Below are positions 1-5,311 of a stretch of DNA of 6,354 nt, piece by piece. Both the position numbers and the translations under genes were made by a program. Within the stretch, counting starts at the first letter, position 1. Each line of letters begins with the position of its first letter. The notes below the pieces were generated by a model. The model was not told the DNA's origin, made no database searches, and worked only from the letters and a program-made list of their open reading frames with translations. Location of the stretch: assembly GCA_023433985.1 (NCBI GenBank), contig JAEYTN010000192.1, positions 1 to 6,354 of the forward strand, in the 5' to 3' direction. This DNA comes from Pseudomonadota bacterium (GTDB taxonomy: Bacteria; Pseudomonadota; Alphaproteobacteria; Rhizobiales; Devosiaceae).

Positions 1-982
1 CGGGGTAAATGGTCAGGCCGTGCTCGCTGGTGACCGGGCGACCGCCTTCGCTCAGGGTGACGATGGTGGCGAGGTTGGTGCGGTTCCAGGCATCGACCAC
101 GAGGCCCAGCGAGACTTCGTCGACGCCATCGGTGAGGGGCACGCCGACGGTGTTGCGGCGCCAGAAGCTCACCGTGTTGCGGATGAAGGTCTTCTTGTGC
201 TCGGGCGTGAGCTCGAAGGCGGCGGAATCGTGCCGGGCATCCCAGCCGTCGACGCCGAGATCGGCGGCCGTGCGGGCGGCGGCGTCGGGGCCGCCGATGG
301 CTTCGACCAGCGCCAGCATGATGGGGATGTTGGCAGTGATGCCGGTGGAAGTGGCGACGCCGTCGTCGACGACGTAGCGGCGGTCGGGAACCCACTCCAT
401 GCTGGGGTGCCTGTCGCGCAGTTCGGCAACGGTGCTCCAGTGCGAGGTGGCCCGACGACCATCGAGCAGGCCAGCCGTGGCCAGCATGCGGGCGCCGTTG
501 CAGATGCCGACAATCGTCGCGCCCTTGTCGCGCTGAACGCGGAGCCACGCGGCGATGAAGGGATCGGTGCCGGGGTCCATGGCGGGGACCACGACGTAGT
601 CGGCGCCCTCGGGGTAGCGGGCGTCGAAGGCGGCGAAGGTGGATTGCGGGTCGACGGCGAAGCCCGGATAGAGCCGCACCCGCTCCGGCTTTTCGGCGAG
701 CACCGCGACATCGGCCACATCGGCGCGGCTCAGCACGCCATAGGCGGAGAGAAAGTCGGAGACCTCGGTGCCGGAGTTGAGCGTCGCGATCGCGATGACG
801 GGGCGCTCGCGCCTGTGCGGCCGGAGCCCCTCGATCAGCGCCGCCTGCTCGTCGGCGGCGACGGGGCCCGGCAGCGGACGGGGCGTGGCGGGGGCGCCGG
901 GAGCGAGGATCAACGTCGCTGCCACGGCGGCAACGAGCACGAGGGCAGCAATGCCGCCGAGGACGATGGCACGGGTTTGCAT
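1..982 (-). CDS. Membrane-anchored DJ-1/PfpI family protein, partial at left edge
   Basis: The gene starts at ATG 982-980 and has no stop before the window edge; 327 residues are visible. An AAGGAG Shine-Dalgarno (995-990) lies 7 nt upstream and fixes the start. Residues about 5-27 are a hydrophobic helix (signal anchor or signal peptide; a cleavage site is not clear), followed by a Pro/Ala-rich linker, so the domain is probably periplasmic. Residues about 60-255 form a DJ-1/PfpI (class I glutamine amidotransferase-like) domain: the N-terminal acid segment GTEVSDF (Glu73), and the nucleophile elbow VGICNGARML with Cys161, followed by ATSHW with His181. Family members include glyoxalase/deglycase-like and chaperone-like enzymes and sensor domains of GlxA-type AraC regulators; no HTH is seen here. 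From residue about 278 a second segment, DGVDEVSLGLVVDAW, resembles the start of the first domain, so the protein may carry two DJ-1 domains. The gene probably has its own promoter (1041-1071). Substrate unknown. Confidence 0.86.
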   Translation of the reverse strand, partial: MQTRAIVLGGIAALVLVAAVAATLILAPGAPATPRPLPGPVAADEQAALIEGLRPHRRERPVIAIATLNSGTEVSDFLSAYGVLSRADVADVAVLAEKPERVRLYPGFAVDPQSTFAAFDARYPEGADYVVVPAMDPGTDPFIAAWLRVQRDKGATIVGICNGARMLATAGLLDGRRATSHWSTVAELRDRHPSMEWVPDRRYVVDDGVATSTGITANIPIMLALVEAIGGPDAAARTAADLGVDGWDARHDSAAFELTPEHKKTFIRNTVSFWRRNTVGVPLTDGVDEVSLGLVVDAWNRTNLATIVTLSEGGRPVTSEHGLTIYP

Positions 983-1005
983 TCGGTCTCTCCTTCAGCT
1001 GGGCA

Positions 1006-1021
1006 ATGCCTTCGGAGGCAT
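1006..1021 (-). other. Small hairpin in the 5' leader of the DJ-1/PfpI gene
   Basis: The sequence shows a perfect 6-bp stem (ATGCCT/AGGCAT) with a 4-nt loop, about 10 nt upstream of the AAGGAG ribosome-binding site of the DJ-1/PfpI gene. It would lie in the leader of a transcript starting at the MerR-type promoter. There is no following T-run, so it is not an intrinsic terminator. It may stabilise the leader; function is unproven. Confidence 0.4.
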
Positions 1022-1040
1022 GCCGGTTCTGTCGGATGAC

Positions 1041-1071
1041 CTTGTCGACCTTCCCATGATGGGAAGGTCAA
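1041..1071 (-). promoter_or_regulatory. MerR/CueR-type promoter with dyad operator driving the DJ-1/PfpI gene
   Basis: Read on the minus strand, a consensus-like -35 box TTGACC (1071-1066) runs into a perfect inverted repeat: GACCTTCCCAT (1069-1059) and ATGGGAAGGTC (1057-1047) around one central base. Nineteen bases after the -35 comes GACAAG (1046-1041), a poor -10. A TTGACC box overlapping an ACCTTCC...GGAAGGT dyad inside an over-long 19-bp spacer is the hallmark of promoters activated by MerR-family regulators, especially CueR/HmrR copper sensors. It lies 4 nt past the marR stop codon and about 60 nt before the DJ-1/PfpI start, pointing at that gene. The regulator is not in this window. 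The dyad is not a convincing terminator for marR, because no T-run follows. Confidence 0.65.
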
Positions 1072-1075
1072 GCGG

Positions 1076-1570
1076 TTATTTTCCGGTTGCCGCCGCTGCT
1101 GGCTGCGTGTCGGCGTAGCCCGGATCGGCGATGACCGGCAGGCCGTTGTTGAGGCGGGCGTCGCGGAGCTGGTCGCGGGTATTGCGCATCAGATCGGTAA
1201 CGAAGCGACGGACGATCTCGAGTTCCTCGGGGGAGTAGGACTCGATGACCTTGCGGTTCATGTTGCGGAAGTAGTCGCGCACATTGTCGAGCCCGGCCTC
1301 GCGGGTGGCCGGACCAAGCGACAACAGGACGCCGCGCCGATCGGTGGGGTTCGGGTGGCGCTCGACGAAGCCGCCGGCCTCAAGCCGGTTGAGCATGATG
1401 GCGGTGGCGCCGCTGGTGAGCCCCAGATGCTCGGAGACGCCCTTCGGCGTTGCCTTCGGGCCGGCCGCGCGCAGGAAATAGAGGCACATCAGGTCGGACT
1501 GGTTGATCCCGGCGCGCTCGGCCAGCCAGCGGTAAACATGCGTGAGCTCGTTGGTGGCAATCGGCGCCAT
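1076..1570 (-). CDS. MarR-family transcriptional regulator
   Basis: A 164-residue protein with a MarR winged helix-turn-helix. Residues about 22-34 (INQSDLMCLYFL) are the dimer/first helix region. About 41-65 hold the HTH (TPKGVSEHLGL, then recognition helix TSGATAIMLNRLEAGG), and 68-85 the wing (VERHPNPTDRRGVLLSLG) with the conserved D-R-R (77-79). The C-terminal helices contain SYSPEELEIVRRFV. MarR proteins are dimeric repressors that usually respond to small phenolic or other ligands and control a neighbouring, often divergent, efflux operon; here the adaptor/DUF2955 pair is divergent. The N-terminus is short: only about 8 residues precede helix 1, and the frame stays open upstream of ATG 1570 (reading WSESGYHAT) without a good Shine-Dalgarno. 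Its first 29 bp overlap the start of the adaptor gene, suggesting that the original 5' end was lost or lies upstream in another form. Stop is TAA at 1078-1076. Confidence 0.88.
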   Translation of the reverse strand: MAPIATNELTHVYRWLAERAGINQSDLMCLYFLRAAGPKATPKGVSEHLGLTSGATAIMLNRLEAGGFVERHPNPTDRRGVLLSLGPATREAGLDNVRDYFRNMNRKVIESYSPEELEIVRRFVTDLMRNTRDQLRDARLNNGLPVIADPGYADTQPAAAATGK

Positions 1571-2571
1571 CGTCGCGTGGTATCCACTCTCGGACCACCA
1601 CGCGCCCTTCGCCAGCGGCGCCTCGGTGACGGCACAGGTGACGCAGGTGGGCCGGCGTTTCGGGACCGGTCAAGCATGTGCTGATCGCCGACAACGCCGA
1701 GGTGAAGGCCGGGCAGCCGCTGTTCGAGATCGACGACACGACGTTCCGGATGGACGTGGCGCAGGCCCGGGCCCAGCTCGACCAGGCGATCAACAGCGTG
1801 GCGTCGGGGGTAGCCGCCATTCCCGCGGCGGAGGCCAAGGTGGCGCAGACGGAGGTGGCCCTGATCAACGCGGCGCAGGAACGCGAGCGCTCGCAGAAGC
1901 TACTCGACAAGGGTCTGCTGGCGCAATCGAAGTTCAACACGGTGGACGCCAGCTACCAGACGGCGCTGCTGAACGTGGAGGCTGCCAAGGCCGACCTCGA
2001 GCGGGTGAAGGCTTCGGCCAGCACGGCGGACAGCGACAACCCGAATGTGCGCACCGCCCAGGCAGCGCTCGACAAGGCCGAGTTCGCGCTCGCCCAGACG
2101 ACCGTGGTGGCACCGGCCGACGGCTATGTCACCAACCTGTCGCTGGCCGAGGGGCAGTTCGTGGCCGCGGGCACGCCGACGCTCACCTTCATAAACCCGG
2201 CAACCGCGATGGTGATTGCCGACCTCCGCGAAAACCAGCTGGTCAATGTCCAGCCGGGCGACAAGGCCGTGGTAATGTTCGAGGCGGCGCCGGGACGGCA
2301 GTTCGAGGCGACGGTGGACAGCATTGCCTGGGGCATCAATTCGGGCCGCACCTCGGCGAACGGCCTGGCCCAGCCTTCGACCGACACGCGCTGGTTTCCG
2401 CCGGCGCGGAAGATCCCGGTGCGCGTGACCGTGGACGACCCCGACGCGCTGCCCGGCAATATCCGCCTCGGCTCGGAAGCGAGCGTGCTGATCGTGCCCG
2501 ACGACGGCATCATCCCGACCATCGGCCGCGCCCTGATGGGGTTCGGCGGCATGATGTCGGGTTTCAACTGA
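1542..2571 (+). pseudogene. HlyD/AaeA-like efflux adaptor (membrane fusion protein), frameshifted
   Basis: This encodes a periplasmic adaptor of the HlyD/EmrA/AaeA type, which would link an inner-membrane transporter to an outer-membrane channel. The N-terminal part lies in the frame of GTG 1542: a short hydrophobic stretch (LVAIGAIVAWYPL), then SGASVTAQVTQVG. From about 1651 the homologous protein continues in another frame: VSGPVKHVLIADNAEVKAG, the first lipoyl half. A coiled-coil hairpin follows (about 1750-2030, rich in Ala/Gln/Lys/Glu), then the second lipoyl half (APADGYVTNLSLAEGQFV, about 2116-2169), a beta-barrel region and a C-terminal Gly/Met tail ending at TGA 2569-2571. The downstream frame has a TGA at 1639-1641, so one net +1 (or -2) change lies between about 1642 and 1668. 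A shortened protein could start at GTG 1678 but would lack the membrane anchor and first strand. The N-terminal helix is also short, and a TAA at 1533-1535 blocks extension. A sequencing error is the alternative to true decay. Confidence 0.75.
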
Positions 2572-2583
2572 GGCCGGCTTCAA

Positions 2584-3642
2584 ATGGAAGAGCTGCCGCG
2601 GGTAAACCCCGACGAAGACCCCTACCTCGCGCTGCGCACCGCGCTGGCGGTGATGCTGTGCCTGCTCCTGGCCGAGCCGCTCGGCATCACCATGCCGATG
2701 CTGCCGGCGCTGATGGTGATGAGCATCATGTCGAACCAGCGCGGGGCGCTGAACCCGCGTACCTTCGCGGCACCGATCATCATGCCGGTCATCGCGGTGG
2801 TGTTCAGCTGGGTGGCGGCGGCGACGATCAGCGAGCCGCTGCTGTTCGTGATCGTGAACCTGCTGCTGGCGGTGGGAGGCCTGGCGCTGATGCTGCTCCG
2901 CGGCTCGCGCGGCGGCATGATGCTGACGGTGTTTCCACTGATGATGGCGATGTCGGCCCTCTACAACGACCAGGTGCTGGTGCTGATGCGCGACAGCATG
3001 GTGTGGGGCGGCGTGGCGATGGGCATCGCCATTGTGGCGCTGAACCTGATGTTTCCGCCCACGACCAAGCGCGTGCATGTGGAAGTGGTGCAGCCGCTGG
3101 TTTCGAAGCAGGCCGGGCGGCACCTCCTGATCCGCTGCGCGGTGTACATCCCGATCCTGCTGCTGATCTTCGCTTCGGGCGACCTCAACATGCTGATCGT
3201 GCCGATCATGGTGCTGTTCGTGGTAGCCGAGCCGCGGCGCGGCACGCAGATGCACCAGGTGATCGACCGTGGCGGAGGGACGATAGTTGGTGCGCTGCTG
3301 GCGACTGCGGCGCTGACGATCTACAGCGTGGTGCCCGACCAATGGGTGCTAATCCTCGGTTGCGGGGCGATCACCTATTTCCTGATCGACGGGATGACCA
3401 CCGGCTAGCAGCGGCCGCTGCTCTACCAATATACCTGCTCGGCCGCGCTGGTGATGATCCTGTCGTCGACAACAGGTGCGCTTAGCCCAATGACCCGCGG
3501 CGCGCTGGAGGTGGTGCTGCAGCGCGTGGTGCTGACCAGCGCCGCGATGCTGGGCGCGATCCTGCTGCTGGCGCTGCTCGAAGCGAGGTTCCTCGACCCG
3601 GAGGAAGAGCCTGCCCCGGCGCAGGTGCAGGCCGCGGCCTGA
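2584..3642 (+). pseudogene. DUF2955 (FUSC-superfamily) inner-membrane efflux protein interrupted by in-frame TAG
   Basis: The gene follows the adaptor by 12 nt, with GAGG about 10 nt before ATG 2584, so the two form one operon. The first 274 codons encode a polytopic membrane protein: helices near residues 15-34, 62-82, 85-105, 112-126, 138-157, 183-197, 201-215, 231-250 and 253-268, with a RGSRGG loop (106-111) and the AEPRRGTQMHQVIDRGGGT segment (215-233). This two-block layout and the adaptor partner fit the DUF2955/FUSC (aromatic acid exporter, AaeB-like) group. TAG at 3406-3408 stops the frame inside the terminal helical block. The same frame then runs on without interruption to TGA 3640-3642, encoding QRPLLYQYTCSAALVMIL, a further hydrophobic helix (about 325-340) and an acidic/Ala-rich tail; the full length of 352 codons is right for the family. 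Thus one base change probably truncated it. Truncated product, readthrough or sequencing error remain possible. Confidence 0.78.
3407..3422. repeat. 16-bp perfect palindrome overlapping the amber codon
   Basis: AGCAGCGGCCGCTGCT is its own reverse complement and starts at the second base of the in-frame TAG (3406-3408). It can fold as a 6-bp stem with a GGCC loop directly at the stop codon. It contains a GCGGCCGC octamer. Because the protein frame continues naturally on both sides, it is native coding sequence rather than a linker. Confidence 0.6.
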
Positions 3643-3646
3643 TCCC

Positions 3647-5113
3647 CTAGTCCAGCCCCAACGGATCGGGGTCGAGCGGCCAAATGGGGCGCGGAATCTG
3701 CCGGAACGGGATGCTGGCCCAGTCGGGCGGGCAGGCGCCGGGGGTGGCGACGTAGAGCTGGCCGCGGACCAGCGGCGCGAAGATGTCGGTGTGGCGGTAG
3801 AGATTCTTGAGGCCGATCACCTGCTTGCCTTCCAGCACGATACCGTGGCGGGTGAACATGGTGGGCGAGAAAACGCCCGAGCGCTTGGTGTTGAGCAGAA
3901 CTTCGATGCCGTTGACGCGGATGACCGCCACATCGCCGATGGGGACCTTTTCGTTGCTCAACTGGTCCTGCCAGGTGTTGCGGGCCAGGTGCAGCACCTC
4001 GGCTTCGACATCGAGACAGGGGCCGGAATGGGGCTCGAACTTGCCACCGATGCGGAGCTTCAGTTTCGCGCCGACGCCGACGGAAAAGCAGATGCCGACG
4101 GCGAGCGGATCCCAGAGCGGGCCGTAGGTGGCGTTGGTGATGCCGGCCTCGATGAGGGCGCGAAGCATGTGGGTGGTGTCGCCGGGGCCGCCGCCACCGG
4201 TCTGGTCAGACGTATCGGCAAGGAGGAGCGGCTTGTCGCCCGGCTTCTTCGCCTCCGCGATGGCGTCGGCGAGGGGGACGAAGGGGAGCGTCGCCTCGGC
4301 GCGGATAGCGTAGAAGCGGCGACCGAAATCCTCGGCGGCGCGGCGCGCGATCTCGGGGTCGCGGTCGGCGATGGCCAGCATCCTGGCGCCGGCATGGGGC
4401 ACGTCCGCCCAGGGAAAGCCGTGGTTGAGCGAAAGAGAGAGGATGCCGTCCTTGCCCTCAGCGGCGAACATTTCGTCGACGAAGCCGGGCATCGGGCCCT
4501 GCCGCGTGGTGGGGAAAAGGCCCATGGTCTTGCAGTCGAAAAGCGCCATCACCGGCTCGATTTCGCCTTCGAGCGTGCGCCGCATGAGGGTGAAGAGATC
4601 GTCGGCGCGCTCGGCATAGTCGATGTGCGGATAGGCCTTGTAGAAGACGATGAGGTCGGTGACGTCGACGAGGCGATGGTCGAGATGGGCGTGGAGGTCG
4701 AGTTCGACGCCGATGCGGACGTTCGGGCCAACCTGCTGGCGCATGCGGGCGACGAAATCGGCCTCGCAGTCGTCGTAGCCGTCGGCGACCATGGCGCCGT
4801 GGAGGAACATCAGCACCGCATCGACCGGGCCGGCGGCGGCGAGATCGGCGAGGATGCGGTCGCGCATCGCCTCGTAGGCGGAGCGGACGGTGGGGCCGGC
4901 CGGCTCGGCGAAGGCGAAGAGGCTCTGCACCACCTCCCAGCCCAGCGCCTCGGCGCGGGCGAGCCAGGTCTGCGCCGGCTTCGCCCAGGGGCTGCCGGGA
5001 ATGGAGCCGATGTCGCCCTCGTTCCAGAAGCCGTTGCGGAAATTGTCGAGCCCGGTCGGAAACGACGCGAAGGTGTTGGTTTCGGTGCCGAGCGTGGCGA
5101 TGAACAGGCGCAT
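3647..5113 (-). CDS. M81 family metallopeptidase (MlrC-like)
   Basis: A 488-residue intact protein from ATG 5113 to TAG 3649-3647, of normal length for the family. A strong GGGAGG (5126-5121) sits 7 nt upstream. The N-terminal M81 domain (DUF1485) begins at once with RLFIATLGTETNTFASFPT (Glu11). It has FLHGAMVADGYDD (His105) and a cluster of likely metal ligands, GVELDLHAHLDH (Asp139, His141, His143), then KAYPHIDYAER (His163) and SLNHGFPWADVPHAG (His231). The MlrC C-terminal domain is marked by LLLADTSDQTGGGGPGDTTH (about 297-315), the PLWDPLAV segment and KLKLRIGGKF. MlrC of sphingomonads hydrolyses linearised microcystin breakdown products; most homologues in Rhizobiales have unknown peptide or amide substrates and sit near transporters and amino-acid enzymes. 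No signal peptide is seen, so it is cytoplasmic. It is convergent with the DUF2955 gene (4 bp between stops) and divergent from the aminotransferase. The microcystin role should not be assumed. Confidence 0.93.
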   Translation of the reverse strand: MRLFIATLGTETNTFASFPTGLDNFRNGFWNEGDIGSIPGSPWAKPAQTWLARAEALGWEVVQSLFAFAEPAGPTVRSAYEAMRDRILADLAAAGPVDAVLMFLHGAMVADGYDDCEADFVARMRQQVGPNVRIGVELDLHAHLDHRLVDVTDLIVFYKAYPHIDYAERADDLFTLMRRTLEGEIEPVMALFDCKTMGLFPTTRQGPMPGFVDEMFAAEGKDGILSLSLNHGFPWADVPHAGARMLAIADRDPEIARRAAEDFGRRFYAIRAEATLPFVPLADAIAEAKKPGDKPLLLADTSDQTGGGGPGDTTHMLRALIEAGITNATYGPLWDPLAVGICFSVGVGAKLKLRIGGKFEPHSGPCLDVEAEVLHLARNTWQDQLSNEKVPIGDVAVIRVNGIEVLLNTKRSGVFSPTMFTRHGIVLEGKQVIGLKNLYRHTDIFAPLVRGQLYVATPGACPPDWASIPFRQIPRPIWPLDPDPLGLD

Positions 5114-5118
5114 GGGTT

Positions 5119-5138
5119 CCCCTCCCATATGCGGGAGG
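5119..5138 (-). promoter_or_regulatory. Hairpin enclosing the Shine-Dalgarno of the MlrC-like gene
   Basis: On the minus strand CCTCCC (5138-5133) and GGGAGG (5126-5121) form a perfect 6-bp, mostly GC stem with a 6-nt loop. The second arm is the Shine-Dalgarno, and its purine run extends to GGGAGGGG (5126-5119), ending 5 nt before the ATG. If it forms in the mRNA, the ribosome-binding site is masked. This may set a low or conditional translation rate; that is inference. Confidence 0.5.
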
Positions 5139-5146
5139 TGAGCCCC

Positions 5147-5222
5147 GGGCGCGTGGACGCCCCCTCCACCACGCTGCGCGTGGTCCCCCTCCCCCGCTTT
5201 GCGGTGGAGGATCACCCTCCAC
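5147..5222. repeat. Mosaic palindromic intergenic repeat (REP/RPE-like)
   Basis: Several nested inverted repeats lie in the 198-bp gap between the two divergent genes: GGGCG/CGCCC (5147-5151, 5158-5162); ACCACGC/GCGTGGT with a 3-nt loop (5168-5174, 5178-5184); CCGC/GCGG with a TTT loop (5194-5197, 5201-5204). An outer pair, CCTCCACC (5163-5170) and GGTGGAGG (5203-5210), can enclose the latter two. GTGGAGG (5204-5210) can instead pair with CCTCCAC (5216-5222). C-rich runs between stem loops of this type are common in intergenic palindromic repeats of alphaproteobacteria. The rest of the gap (5223-5298) shows no promoter that I can support. Confidence 0.6.
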
Positions 5223-5298
5223 GTTGCCGCCCACCATACGACCTTCGTCGGCGATTGCCATGAGCCGCCGAGGCTGCTCTGTTGCCGAAAAAGGATAC

Positions 5299-5304
5299 GG
5301 GAGG
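5299..5304 (+). promoter_or_regulatory. Ribosome-binding site that sets the GTG start of the aminotransferase
   Basis: GGGAGG lies 7 nt before GTG 5312. This spacing supports GTG 5312 as the start, although GTG is also present out of frame at 5307. No in-frame ATG occurs nearby upstream of the conserved N-terminal region. Confidence 0.7.
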
Positions 5305-5311
5305 CAGTGGC

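Noticed and set aside
20..1039. 339-codon plus-strand frame opposite the DJ-1/PfpI gene
   Set aside because: Composition (Gly/Ala/Asp/Arg-rich, no motifs) is that of an antisense shadow in GC-rich DNA; the minus strand has clear DJ-1 motifs.
1047..1069. Inverted repeat as an intrinsic terminator for marR
   Set aside because: No T-run follows on the minus strand, and the TTGACC overlap with a 19-bp spacer fits a MerR-type promoter better.
1900..3342. 480-codon minus-strand frame rich in His/Arg/Gln
   Set aside because: It spans two unrelated sense genes antisense to them and resembles no protein; it is explained by the codon bias of the plus-strand genes.
3404..3418. Adjacent GCTAGC and GCGGCCGC sites that look like a cloning linker
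   Set aside because: The protein frame continues naturally on both sides and the sites fit native GC-rich codons; no vector sequence is seen.
1542..3485. 647-codon plus-strand frame through both efflux genes
   Set aside because: Only its first about 36 codons match the adaptor; after the frameshift it is out of frame with both real proteins and lacks hydrophobic segments.
3791..5263. 490-codon plus-strand frame opposite the M81 gene
   Set aside because: Asp/Glu/Gly/Ala-rich antisense shadow with no recognisable domain.
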